Shown here: one piece after another, positions 34,376 through 43,058 of the stretch
Numbering within the stretch: position 1 is the stretch's first letter
Layout of the letters: the number at the start of each line of letters is the position of its first letter
NCBI GenBank assembly: GCA_033764055.1
Contig: JANRJI010000129.1
Location: forward strand, 104,937 to 168,936
Direction: 5' to 3'
Length of the DNA: 64,000 bases
Source of the DNA: Ga0077555 sp033764055
GTDB lineage: Bacteria > Pseudomonadota > Alphaproteobacteria > Rhizobiales > Hyphomicrobiaceae
Position numbers and translations under genes: made by a program
Notes under the pieces: generated by a model
What the model saw: the letters and a program-made list of their open reading frames with translations, nothing else
Database searches by the model: none
Told to the model about the DNA's origin: nothing

Positions 34376-35944
34376 GTGTCCATAACGGCAGCACAGACCC
34401 GCATCGTCGTCGAGGACGCGCCGGCGAGCGAGGCGGAGCCGGCCTTTCCGGTCTTCGCCGAAGCCTACGCGGCAGGCCGGCCGTCGGTCGTGTGGACACG
34501 CCTCGTCGCCGACCTCGAGACGCCAGTCTCGGCCATGCTCAAGCTGTCCCGCGGTCGGCCTCTGAGCTTCCTTCTCGAGTCGGTCGAAGGTGGCGCCGTC
34601 CGTGGCCGCTACTCGATCATCGGTCTCGAGCCGGATCTGGTCTGGAGGGCGTCCGGCGACCGTGCCGAGATCAACCGCTCGCCGCAGACCGATCCGACTG
34701 CCTTCACCCCGGAGGCAGCACCGACCCTGCAGTCGCTGCGGGCCTTGCTCGAGGCCTCCCGCATCGAGCTGCCGCCGGACCTTCCACCCATGGCGGCCGG
34801 CATCTTTGGCTACATGGGCTATGACACGGTGCGTCTCGTCGAGCACCTGCCGAGCCAGCCGCCCGACCGCCTCGGCGTGCCGGACGCCATTCTGCTGCGT
34901 CCGACCGTGATGGTGATCTTCGATGCCGTGAAGGACGAGATGACCGTTGCCACGCCGGTCTTTCCGGCGGCAGGGGAGACGGCCCGGGCGGCCTACGACC
35001 GGGCTGCCGAGCGGCTCGTCGGCGTGATGCGAAGCCTGGAGGATCCGCTGCCTCACGCGGCGCTGCCGCCCGAGGCGCTCGACGTGCCGGCGCCGGTCTC
35101 CAACACTTCCGAGGCCGACTATCTCGCCATGGTGGACCGCTGCAAGGAGTACATCGCCGCCGGCGACGCATTCCAGATCGTCGTCTCGCAGCGCTTCTCG
35201 GCGCCGTTCACGCTGCCGCCGTTCTCGCTTTATCGGGCGCTCCGGCGCACCAATCCGTCGCCGTTCCTCTTCCATCTCGACTTTGGCGATTTCGCACTGG
35301 TCGGCTCCTCGCCCGAGATCCTCGTGCGGGCCCGCGACGGCAAGGTCACGATCCGTCCGCTGGCGGGCACGCGCCGCCGCGGGACCACCCCCGAGGAGGA
35401 TCGGCGCCTCGAGGCAGAGCTGATCGCCGACCCCAAGGAGCGGGCCGAGCACCTGATGCTGCTCGATCTCGGCCGCAACGACGTCGGCCGCGTCGCGCGC
35501 ATCGGCACCGTAGAGGTGGCATCCAGCTTCGACATCGAGCGCTACAGCCAGGTGATGCACATCTCCTCGACCGTCAACGGCGAGCTCGATCCGCGCTACG
35601 ACTGCATCGACGCCTTGATGGCCGGCTTTCCGGCCGGCACGCTCTCCGGCGCGCCCAAAGTGCGCGCGATGGAGATCATCGACGAGCTCGAGGTCGAGAA
35701 GCGCGGGCCCTACGCCGGTTGCGTCGGATATTTCTCGGCAGACGGCAATATGGACACGTGCATCGTGCTCCGCACCGCCATCGTGAAAGACGGCCGGATG
35801 TACGTGCAGGCCGGCGCCGGCATCGTCGCCGACAGCGTGCCGGCCGACGAGCAGAATGAATGCGTGATCAAGGCGCGGGCGCTGTTCAAGGCTGCGGAGG
35901 AAGCCGTGCGCTTCGCAGGCCGCAGCCGTCGCGGCAACATCTAG
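34376..35944 (+). CDS. trpE: Anthranilate synthase component I
   Basis: First enzyme of tryptophan synthesis (522 aa); with TrpG it converts chorismate and glutamine to anthranilate. The N-terminal regulatory domain carries LSRGRPLSFLLESVEGG. The catalytic domain shows the chorismate-binding pattern: IAAGDAFQIVVSQRF, FLFHLDFGDFALVGSSPE, IRPLAGTRRRG, LLDLGRNDVGRVARIG, GFPAGTLSGAPKVRAMEII and the late YVQAGAGIVADS. It uses a GTG start with AGAGG a few bases upstream. No trpG or trpD is adjacent on the right, where a convergent gene begins. Confidence 0.97.
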   Translation: MSITAAQTRIVVEDAPASEAEPAFPVFAEAYAAGRPSVVWTRLVADLETPVSAMLKLSRGRPLSFLLESVEGGAVRGRYSIIGLEPDLVWRASGDRAEINRSPQTDPTAFTPEAAPTLQSLRALLEASRIELPPDLPPMAAGIFGYMGYDTVRLVEHLPSQPPDRLGVPDAILLRPTVMVIFDAVKDEMTVATPVFPAAGETARAAYDRAAERLVGVMRSLEDPLPHAALPPEALDVPAPVSNTSEADYLAMVDRCKEYIAAGDAFQIVVSQRFSAPFTLPPFSLYRALRRTNPSPFLFHLDFGDFALVGSSPEILVRARDGKVTIRPLAGTRRRGTTPEEDRRLEAELIADPKERAEHLMLLDLGRNDVGRVARIGTVEVASSFDIERYSQVMHISSTVNGELDPRYDCIDALMAGFPAGTLSGAPKVRAMEIIDELEVEKRGPYAGCVGYFSADGNMDTCIVLRTAIVKDGRMYVQAGAGIVADSVPADEQNECVIKARALFKAAEEAVRFAGRSRRGNI

Positions 35945-35956
35945 CTCGCGCGAGGT

Positions 35957-35977
35957 GGCCGGCCCGATCAGCCGGCC
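35957..35977. terminator. Hairpin at the end of trpE
   Basis: Arms GGCCGGC and GCCGGCC with loop CCGATCA, thirteen bases after the trpE stop. It overlaps the stop codon of the convergent carbonic-anhydrase gene. There is no T-run, so it is a weak candidate. Confidence 0.4.
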
Positions 35978-36501
35978 GCCGTCCGCATCGTTGCGGCATA
36001 TTGGCGCCACCGCTTGTCGTAATCGTCGACACCCCACGCGTTGAAGGCGCGCTCGTCGTCAGTCACCTCCCGGACCACCTTTCCGGGCGAGCCGAGCACG
36101 ACGGAGTTCGGCGGGATCACCTTTCCGGGAGGCACCAGCGCTCCGGCGCCGATCATGGCACCTTCGCCGACCTTGGCGCCATTGAGCACGATGGCCCCCA
36201 TGGCGATCAGCGCCCGGTCGCCGATGGTGCAGCCATGAAGCATGGCGCCATGCCCGATGATCACCTCATCGCCGATCACCATGGGGAAGCCGGGGTCGAC
36301 GTGCAGCACGACATTCTCCTGCACGCTCGTCCGGCGGCCGATGCGGATCGTGTCGTTGTCGCCGCGGATCGTCGCCCCGAACCAGACGTTGACGCTCTCT
36401 GCCAGTGTAACCCGGCCGATCACGCTTGCGGTGGGGGCGACCCAGAACTTGCCTGGGCCCGGCGTCTGGACCTGCCACTCGCCGAGATCATAGACGGGCA
36501 T
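35968..36501 (-). CDS. Gamma-class carbonic anhydrase family protein
   Basis: Left-handed beta-helix hexapeptide-repeat protein (177 aa), probably trimeric. Three metal-ligand histidines are conserved: His67 (VVLHVDPGFP), His84 and His89 (IIGHGAMLHGC), with Arg46/Asp48 in ATIRGDND. This is the YrdA/PaaY-like group; some members are active carbonic anhydrases, others have related hydrolase or structural roles. A short C-terminal helix ends the protein. It is followed on the same strand by the DUF3126 gene upstream. Confidence 0.9.
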   Translation of the reverse strand: MPVYDLGEWQVQTPGPGKFWVAPTASVIGRVTLAESVNVWFGATIRGDNDTIRIGRRTSVQENVVLHVDPGFPMVIGDEVIIGHGAMLHGCTIGDRALIAMGAIVLNGAKVGEGAMIGAGALVPPGKVIPPNSVVLGSPGKVVREVTDDERAFNAWGVDDYDKRWRQYAATMRTAAG

Positions 36502-36574
36502 GGGCTCTCCTGCTGCGCATCGGCTGTTGCAAGGCTTGCGGATCAGTCAATCCAGGACGATTGCGCCACGTCGA

Positions 36575-36808
36575 TCAGCCCTGCTCGAGATCGATATCGA
36601 GGATCGACATCGAGAAATTGAAGCACGTCTCCCCGTCCTCGGTGTCCTTGGACAGGACACCGACGAACTCGCCGCCGACGTAAATCTCCGCAGCGTCGGC
36701 TGCCTTCTGGCGACCGCGCACCTCGATCGTCTTGTTGCCGAAGAGCTTGCGCATATAGCCCTCGACGCTCTTCAACTCCTGGGCCGTTACGGGCTTCGGC
36801 TTTGCCAC
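36575..36808 (-). CDS. DUF3126 family protein
   Basis: Small cytosolic protein (77 aa), family of unknown function found mainly in alphaproteobacteria. The core reads SVEGYMRKLFGNKTIEV, AAEIYVGGEFVGVLSKD and ETCFNFSMSILDIDLEQ. I chose the GTG at 36808 because AAGGAG lies eight bases upstream; a longer form from 36853 would add 15 residues outside the family profile. It lies between cysE and the carbonic-anhydrase gene, all on the minus strand. Confidence 0.9.
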   Translation of the reverse strand: MAKPKPVTAQELKSVEGYMRKLFGNKTIEVRGRQKAADAAEIYVGGEFVGVLSKDTEDGETCFNFSMSILDIDLEQG

Positions 36809-36950
36809 GCTCGCTCTCCTTGTTGCCGGCAGCCCGTGCACCATGCGCGCCACTGCGGTCAGACATGCTTGATATGAGCCGACCGGGAACGTGCCGGCAA
36901 GGCCGAGCCGCCGACAGTTGCCAGGCTGCCCTGTAGAACGAATGCCGCCC

Positions 36951-37784
36951 TCAGCAGCAGCCGCAGTCGTCCGGAAAGAGACGCTGGTCCATCATGCGCG
37001 CAGGCTCCGGGCAGTTCGAGACTCCGACGTACTTGGCCGGGACACCGGCGACCGTGGTGTTGTCTGGAACGTCCTTCAGCACCACCGAGCCGGCCGCAAC
37101 CTTCGAGCAGTTGCCGATGCGGATGTTGCCGAGCACCTTGGCGCCAGCCGCCAGCAGCACGTTGTTGCCGATCTTCGGGTGCCTGTCACCCGTCTCCTTG
37201 CCGGTGCCGCCGAGCGTCACGTCATGGAGCATCGAGACGTTGTCGCCGACGACGGCCGTCTCGCCGATCACGATGCCGTGGGCGTGATCGATGAAGATGC
37301 CCTTCCCGATCCGTGCTGCGGGATGGATGTCGACAGCGAAAATGCGGCTCGACTGGCTCTGCAGGTAGAGGGCGAAGTCCCGGCGCCCGTCCAGCCAGAG
37401 CGCGTGCGCGAACCGGTGCGTGACGAGCGCATGGAAGCCTTTGAAATAGAGCAACGGCTCGATAAAGCGATTGCAGGCGGGATCGCGATCCACCACGGCC
37501 GCCAAATCCGACCGGAAGCACTGTCCGATGTCCGGTCGCGCCGTCAGCACATCGGCGAACACCTGATTGATGAGGCCCGCATCGACATCCGAGTGGTTGA
37601 GCCGCTGGGCCAAACGATGGCAGACGGCCTCCTCCAGACGATCATGGGAGAGCACGGTCGCATAGATGAACCCACCCAGCGCACGCTCGGCGGCCATGAC
37701 CTCCTCGGCCTCGCGCCTCACCGCACTCCAGATCGGGTCGACGGTCTCGATTTGCCCGCGCGGACGGGCGTTCTCTGCCGGCAT
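36951..37784 (-). CDS. cysE: Serine O-acetyltransferase
   Basis: First step of cysteine synthesis: acetyl transfer from acetyl-CoA to serine (277 aa). The N-terminal helical domain (about 15-150) is followed by the left-handed beta-helix with DIHPAARIGKGIFIDHAHGIVIGE, VSMLHDVTLGGTGKETGDRHPKIG and VAAGSVVLKDVP. The active His pair lies in DHAHG and HDVTLGG. A C-terminal tail ends in CGCC, which might respond to redox state or bind metal; this is inference. ATG 37784 has CAGGAGA upstream. Confidence 0.95.
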   Translation of the reverse strand: MPAENARPRGQIETVDPIWSAVRREAEEVMAAERALGGFIYATVLSHDRLEEAVCHRLAQRLNHSDVDAGLINQVFADVLTARPDIGQCFRSDLAAVVDRDPACNRFIEPLLYFKGFHALVTHRFAHALWLDGRRDFALYLQSQSSRIFAVDIHPAARIGKGIFIDHAHGIVIGETAVVGDNVSMLHDVTLGGTGKETGDRHPKIGNNVLLAAGAKVLGNIRIGNCSKVAAGSVVLKDVPDNTTVAGVPAKYVGVSNCPEPARMMDQRLFPDDCGCC

Positions 37785-38252
37785 GAAGCGTCTCCTGGTC
37801 GACAGCGTTGCGGGCGCAGCTTCAATTCTCGAAGAACGGCGCCCGTTCCCGCGACATGCAGTTTCGAGGTAAATGGGCGCCGTGACGAAGTCAATCAATG
37901 GATGGCCGATCTCACGGCTCCCGGGCAGAGCGTAACGGCTTTGCCGGGATCAGGCTGATTGGATCGCATCTGTGGTGCGGCCGATGCGGTCCGCTGCGAG
38001 ACCGATGGATGCCATTGCGCCAAGCCTTGTTTGGGTCGGTGGCGGGGTTGACATTGCGCAATCCGCATGGCGATTATGCAAGAATTCGGTATCTCGGATC
38101 ATCCCGTCGCAGAGCGGGGAGGCGGGCCGAAGCGGTTGACGGGTCCGCGACGCGGGCTCGAGGGAGGACGTCAAGTTGATAGTTTCGCGCCAATTCGGTG
38201 GATGCAGGTGTGCGTCTGCTGTCTGTCGCCCGTTGCATGCGGGCCTGTCGGC
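37785..38252. promoter_or_regulatory. Divergent region between cysE and the liv operon
   Basis: About 470 bases. It contains a candidate promoter for the liv operon at 38048-38077. The frame preceding livG is open from 38067 but reads as non-conserved sequence. Confidence 0.45.
38048..38077 (+). promoter_or_regulatory. Candidate sigma-70 promoter of the liv operon
   Basis: A perfect TTGACA (38048-38053) and GATTAT (38072-38077, four of six matches to TATAAT) are separated by 18 bases, about 180 bases upstream of the first gene. This was judged by eye only. Confidence 0.4.
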
Positions 38253-39065
38253 ATGATTGAGGCGATGGCGCCGTCGGTTGCGGCCGACTCGATTCAGCTT
38301 GCCGTGGACGGCGTGGCCAAGCGCTTCGGAGGTGTCGTCGCCTCTGCTGGCGTGTCGATGAACGTCCCACACGGCAAGATTCTCTCTGTGATCGGCCCGA
38401 ATGGCGCCGGCAAGACCTCGCTGCTCAATATGATCTCGGGCTTCTACAAGCCTGACACGGGCCGAGTGATGTTCGAGGGTCGCGACATCACCGACATGCG
38501 CCCCTACCAGATCGCTGAGCTCGGTGTCGCACGCACGTTCCAGAACATCGCGCTGTTCTCCGGCCTGACGGTGCTCGACAACCTGATGCTGGGCCGCCAT
38601 GTCCGAATGCGATCGGGTGTGCTCTCCAATCTCCTGTATTGGGGCCCGGCCCAGGCCGAGGAGATCGCAAACCGGGAGATCTGCGAGGAGATCATCGATT
38701 TCCTCAAGCTGCAGGACCTCAGGAAGCTGCAGACGGCATCGCTGGCGTACGGACTGCGCAAACGAGTCGAGCTCGGCCGCGCGCTGGCGCTGGAGCCGCG
38801 TCTTCTTCTCCTCGATGAGCCCATGGGCGGCATGAATCAGGAGGAGAAGGAGGACATGGCCCGTTACATCCTCGATGTGAACGGGGATCGCGGCGTTACC
38901 GTGGTGCTGATCGAGCACGACATGGGCGTAGTGATGGACATCTCCGATCACGTCGTCGTTCTCGACCGAGGGCGCAAGATCGCCGAGGGAACGCCGGCCG
39001 AGGTCCAGGCCAATCCGGCAGTCATCGCCGCTTACCTCGGGACCAAGGGAGCACGCGAGGAATGA
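38253..39065 (+). CDS. Branched-chain/aromatic acid ABC transporter ATP-binding protein, LivG-like
   Basis: Cytoplasmic ATPase (270 aa) of a HAAT-family importer. Walker A is GPNGAGKTS (from Gly48), with the Q-loop in GVARTFQNIALF. The signature LAYGLRKRVELGRALA replaces the textbook LSGGQ, as is normal in LivG, and Walker B is LLLLDEP. Upstream ATGs (38202) and the one at 38265 are also possible; none has a strong ribosome-binding site. The stop overlaps the acyl-CoA ligase start by four bases, so the two are coupled. Confidence 0.9.
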   Translation: MIEAMAPSVAADSIQLAVDGVAKRFGGVVASAGVSMNVPHGKILSVIGPNGAGKTSLLNMISGFYKPDTGRVMFEGRDITDMRPYQIAELGVARTFQNIALFSGLTVLDNLMLGRHVRMRSGVLSNLLYWGPAQAEEIANREICEEIIDFLKLQDLRKLQTASLAYGLRKRVELGRALALEPRLLLLDEPMGGMNQEEKEDMARYILDVNGDRGVTVVLIEHDMGVVMDISDHVVVLDRGRKIAEGTPAEVQANPAVIAAYLGTKGAREE

Positions 39066-41002
39066 GCCTCCTTTCCTCCGCCGAGACGTCGACATTGCCG
39101 AAGCTGTTGGTTCGCAACGCACGCCAGCACGGCGACGAGCCAGCCATGCGCGAGAAGGACCGCGGCATCTGGCGCACGCTGTCGTGGAGGCAGGCCCGCG
39201 AGTTCTTGCGGGATCTGTCGCTGGGTCTCGGCGCGCTCGGTTTCGGCCGCGGTGACAAGCTCTCGGTCGTCGGCGACAACCGGCCCGCTCTCTACCTGGC
39301 CCAGCTCGCGGCGCAGGCGCGAGGCGGCATCGCCATCCCCGTGTACCAGGACGCCATCGCGACCGAGCTCGTCTACGTTCTCAACCATGCCGAGGTCGTG
39401 GTCATCGTCGCCGAGGACCAGGAGCAGGTCGACAAGATCCTGTCCCTCAAGTCCGATCTGCCGAAGCTTCGATGGATCCTGTACGAGGACCCGCGGGGGA
39501 TGTCGGGCTATGACGACCCGATGCTCAAGCCTCTGGCCGAGGTGCTCGAGATCGGACGCAAGAAAGGCGCCGCCGGCGAGACCGAGTTCGAGCATGAGCT
39601 CGCCCTCGGAATGGCCGACGACATTGCCATGATCGCCTACACCTCCGGCACCACAGGACGTCCGAAGGGCGCTCTGCTCTCCCATCGCAACGTGATTGCC
39701 ACCGCCGAGAACTACATCAAGGGCGAGCGCGTCGAGCGTGGCGACAATTGGCTGGCCTTCCTGCCGATGGCATGGGTGGGCGATGCCATGTACTCGCTCG
39801 GCGTCGCCATCGTCGCCGGCGCCACGATCAACTGCCCGGAAAGCCCCGAGACCGTGCAGCGCGATCTGCGCGAGCTCGGGCCGACGATCATCCTCGCTCC
39901 GCCCCGCATCTGGGAGAACCTGCTGACGCAGGTGCAGGTGCGCGCCGCCGATAGCACTCCGCTCAAACGCCGGATCTTCGACCACTTCCGCTCGGTCGCC
40001 GAGCAGCGCGAGTTGCTGCTCCAGGACGGCAAGCCAATCCCCTCCGGACTCAAGGCGGCCTACGCACTCGGAGAGATCCTCGTCTATGCGCCGCTGCGCG
40101 ACCTGTTGGGGTTCGGGAAGGCCCGATGGGCGGTCACGGGTGGCGCGCCGCTCGGTCCCGACACGTTCCGCTTCTTCCGCTCGATCGGGATCAACCTGAA
40201 ACAGGTCTACGGCCAGACCGAGGCCTCGGCGCTGGTGGCTTTCCAGCGCGACGCCCACGTCGATCCCAACACCGTCGGCGAGCCGGTTCCGGGTCTCGAG
40301 ATGCGCATCGCCGACGATGGCGAGCTGCAGGTGCGCGGCCCCGGCGTCTTCGTCGGCTATTACAAGCAGGACGAGGCGACCGCCGAGACCATGACGGCCG
40401 ACGGCTGGCTCAAGACGGGTGACGCGGCTCAGATCGACCCGCAAGGCCAGCTCGCCATCATCGACCGCGCCAAGGATGTCGGCCGCCTCGCGGACGGCAC
40501 ACCGTTCGCCCCCCAGTACATCGAGAACAAGCTCAAATTCAGCCCGTTCATCCGCGAGGCGATCGCTTTCGGCAATGGTCGCACGTTCGTCACCGCCATG
40601 GTCGCCATCGATATGCAAACGGTCGGCAACTGGGCGGAGCGCCGCAACATCGCCTACACGAGCTTCGCCGATCTGGCCCGCAAGCCCGAGGTCGCGGCGC
40701 TCATCACCGAGGAGGTGCGCAAGATCAACGCCACCCTCCCAGAGGCGACGAGGGCTCGCCGCGTTCTGCTGCTGACCAAGGAGCTCGATGCCGACGACAA
40801 CGAGCTGACCCGAACCCGCAAGGTTCGCCGCGCCTATGTCGCCCAGAAGTATGCACCGGTGATCGATGCGTTCTACTCGGACAGCGGCTCTGTCGAGGTG
40901 ACGATGGAGGTCACCTTCGAGGACGGCCGCAAGACCACGCTCGCTGACACCATCGCCATCCACTACGTCGGCCACGCGGCCCGTCCGCGCGCCGCGGCCT
41001 GA
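39062..41002 (+). CDS. AMP-dependent long-chain-type acyl-CoA synthetase
   Basis: Adenylate-forming ligase (646 aa) that activates a carboxylic acid with ATP and CoA. Motifs are YTSGTTGRPKGALLSH (from Tyr193), the acceptor motif QVYGQTEASALV, and GWLKTGDAAQIDPQGQLAIIDRAKD. The length matches the long FACS (FadD15-like) group more than short benzoate ligases. It lies inside an ABC uptake operon between livG and livH, so the imported substrate is probably an acid that is trapped as its CoA ester. Similar ABC-ligase layouts occur in aromatic-acid and fatty-acid clusters of Bradyrhizobium-like bacteria. Confidence 0.93.
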   Translation: MSLLSSAETSTLPKLLVRNARQHGDEPAMREKDRGIWRTLSWRQAREFLRDLSLGLGALGFGRGDKLSVVGDNRPALYLAQLAAQARGGIAIPVYQDAIATELVYVLNHAEVVVIVAEDQEQVDKILSLKSDLPKLRWILYEDPRGMSGYDDPMLKPLAEVLEIGRKKGAAGETEFEHELALGMADDIAMIAYTSGTTGRPKGALLSHRNVIATAENYIKGERVERGDNWLAFLPMAWVGDAMYSLGVAIVAGATINCPESPETVQRDLRELGPTIILAPPRIWENLLTQVQVRAADSTPLKRRIFDHFRSVAEQRELLLQDGKPIPSGLKAAYALGEILVYAPLRDLLGFGKARWAVTGGAPLGPDTFRFFRSIGINLKQVYGQTEASALVAFQRDAHVDPNTVGEPVPGLEMRIADDGELQVRGPGVFVGYYKQDEATAETMTADGWLKTGDAAQIDPQGQLAIIDRAKDVGRLADGTPFAPQYIENKLKFSPFIREAIAFGNGRTFVTAMVAIDMQTVGNWAERRNIAYTSFADLARKPEVAALITEEVRKINATLPEATRARRVLLLTKELDADDNELTRTRKVRRAYVAQKYAPVIDAFYSDSGSVEVTMEVTFEDGRKTTLADTIAIHYVGHAARPRAAA

Positions 41003-41011
41003 GGAGACCCC

Positions 41012-41905
41012 ATGCTCGAGGAGCTTCAATTCCTCTTCTCGCTCGTACTCAGCGGCCTCTCGATCGGGATGATGTACTCGCTGATCGCGCTCGGGTTCGT
41101 GCTCGTCTACAAGGCGACCGATGCCATCAATTTCGCTCAGGGCGAGTTCGTCATGCTGGCGGGCTTCCTCGTGGCGACCACGCTGGCGGCCAACCTGCCG
41201 TTGTGGGCCGCGATCGTGTTCGGCATCGGCATCATGGTGGCCTTCAGCTTCGTGCTCGAGCGTGTCGTGCTGAGACCTCTGCTCGGCCGCCCGGTGGTGG
41301 CGGTCATCATGGCGACGATCGGCCTCGCCGCCATCCTGCGGGGCTTGCCCCCGATCACGATCGGGGCCCAGACCAAAACCATTCCGCTGCCGATCGGCGA
41401 CGAGCCCGTATCGATCCTCACGGCAACGCTGCCGCCGATCCAGGTCCTCGGTGTCATCGTCTCGGTCGTGTGCCTCGGTGGCTTCACGTGGTTCTTCGCC
41501 AAGAGCCGCATGGGTGTCGCCATGCGCGCCGTCGCCGACAACCAGCAGGTGGCCATGGCGATGGGCATCAATGTGGAGCGCTATTTCGCGATCGCCTGGG
41601 CCATGGCCGGCATCGTTGCGGCGCTCGGCGGCATCATCTGGGGATCGATGCTCGGTGTCGACACGCAGCTCGCCCTCGTCGGACTCAAGGTTTTCCCGGT
41701 CGTCATCCTGGGCGGTCTCGATTCGATCCTGGGGGCCGTTGTCGGGGGCCTGATCATTGGTGTCGTCGAAAGCGTTGCTGCCGGCTATGTCGACCCGTTG
41801 GTCGGCGGCGGTACTAAGGACTTCGCACCCTACGTGCTGATGATCGTCGCACTGATGTTCAAGCCCTACGGGCTCTTCGGCAAACGCAAGATCGAGCGCA
41901 TCTGA
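41012..41905 (+). CDS. Branched-chain amino acid-type ABC permease, LivH-like
   Basis: Inner-membrane permease (297 aa) with about eight helices. Family landmarks are LSIGMMYSLIALGFVLVYKATDAINFAQGEFVML and GVAMRAVADNQQVAMAMGIN (the ATPase-coupling loop). The late FPVVILGGLDSILGAVVGGLIIG is also typical. It starts nine bases after the ligase stop, with GAGGAG upstream. It pairs with the LivM-like permease that follows. Confidence 0.94.
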   Translation: MLEELQFLFSLVLSGLSIGMMYSLIALGFVLVYKATDAINFAQGEFVMLAGFLVATTLAANLPLWAAIVFGIGIMVAFSFVLERVVLRPLLGRPVVAVIMATIGLAAILRGLPPITIGAQTKTIPLPIGDEPVSILTATLPPIQVLGVIVSVVCLGGFTWFFAKSRMGVAMRAVADNQQVAMAMGINVERYFAIAWAMAGIVAALGGIIWGSMLGVDTQLALVGLKVFPVVILGGLDSILGAVVGGLIIGVVESVAAGYVDPLVGGGTKDFAPYVLMIVALMFKPYGLFGKRKIERI

Positions 41906-41936
41906 TCCGAGCGCCAGGCGAGAGGGAAGCGACCCA

Positions 41937-43004
41937 GTGCTCTACCGCGAAGCCGGAAACTACAAGACGACCTACGCCAAGGACATGGCGCTCTTCCCGC
42001 TGCCTCTCACGAGGTGGGTGGCAGCGGCGCTGCTGGTTCTCTTCGTAGCGATCGTCCCGACGGTCCTGCACGAGTATTACCTGTCGATCTTCAACCTGAT
42101 CTTCATCGCGGTCGTCGGCGCTCTCGGTCTCAACATTCTTGTCGGCTACACCGGCCAGATTTCCATCGGGCACGCGGCCTTCATGTCGGTCGGCGCCTAT
42201 ACGGCCGCCAATCTCGCGGTGAAGCTCGACCTGCCGTTCTGGATCACGCTGCCGGCCGGCGGGCTGATGGCGGCGTTCGTCGGTGCCATCGTCGGCATCC
42301 CCAGCCTCCGCATCAAGGGCACGTACCTCGCCATCGCCACGCTGGCGAGCCAGCTCATCATCGAGTGGATCATCAACCACACGCCCGCGATCTCGGGCGG
42401 CGCCTCGGCCTCGATCCAGGTGCCGCGTCCGGTCGTCTTCGGACATGAGCTGAAGTCGCAGCTCGATCTCTACTTCTTCACGCTGTTCTTCGCCATCCTG
42501 GCGCTGATCGCCACCGTCAATATCGTACGCAGCCGCCTCGGCCGCGCCTTCATCGCCATCCGCGACCAGGACATTGCCGCCGAGATCATTGGCATCAACA
42601 TCTTCCGCTACAAGCTGATCGCCTTTGCCATCTCGTCCTTTTTCGCCGGCGTGTGCGGGGTGCTCTACACCTACTATTTCGGCATCGCCAACTACGAGGC
42701 CTACCAGATCGTCGTCTCGATCGACTATCTCGCCATGGTCATCATCGGCGGCCTCGGCTCGGTGTTCGGCAGCGTCCTCGGCGCCATCTTCGTCACGGCC
42801 CTGCCGATCGTGATCAGACTGCTGGTCGAGGCTTTTGGCGGCTTCATCTGGGACACGGCAGCACTGTCGGCGGTCGCCGCCAGCATGCGCCTCGTCATCT
42901 TCGGCGCGCTGATCATCTTCTTCCTCGTCGTCGAGCCTGAAGGGCTCGCTCGGCTGTGGCGCAATATCCGCAATTACTTCCGCACATGGCCTTTCTCGTA
43001 CTGA
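41937..43004 (+). CDS. Branched-chain amino acid-type ABC permease, LivM-like
   Basis: Second permease of the importer (355 aa). It has an N-terminal cytosolic stretch, then helices and the family motifs GALGLNILVGYTGQISIGHAAFM, GRAFIAIRDQDIAAEIIGIN and VIIGGLGSVFGSVLGA. It uses a GTG start, with GAGAGGGAAG about eight bases before it. The long N-terminus (REAGNYKTTYAKDMALFPL) is typical of the variant found in ligase-containing operons. Confidence 0.94.
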   Translation: MLYREAGNYKTTYAKDMALFPLPLTRWVAAALLVLFVAIVPTVLHEYYLSIFNLIFIAVVGALGLNILVGYTGQISIGHAAFMSVGAYTAANLAVKLDLPFWITLPAGGLMAAFVGAIVGIPSLRIKGTYLAIATLASQLIIEWIINHTPAISGGASASIQVPRPVVFGHELKSQLDLYFFTLFFAILALIATVNIVRSRLGRAFIAIRDQDIAAEIIGINIFRYKLIAFAISSFFAGVCGVLYTYYFGIANYEAYQIVVSIDYLAMVIIGGLGSVFGSVLGAIFVTALPIVIRLLVEAFGGFIWDTAALSAVAASMRLVIFGALIIFFLVVEPEGLARLWRNIRNYFRTWPFSY

Positions 43005-43058
43005 GACTGGCAAGTGTGTGAAGCCTTGAACGACCCGACGGCCACCAGGAGTAGCTAC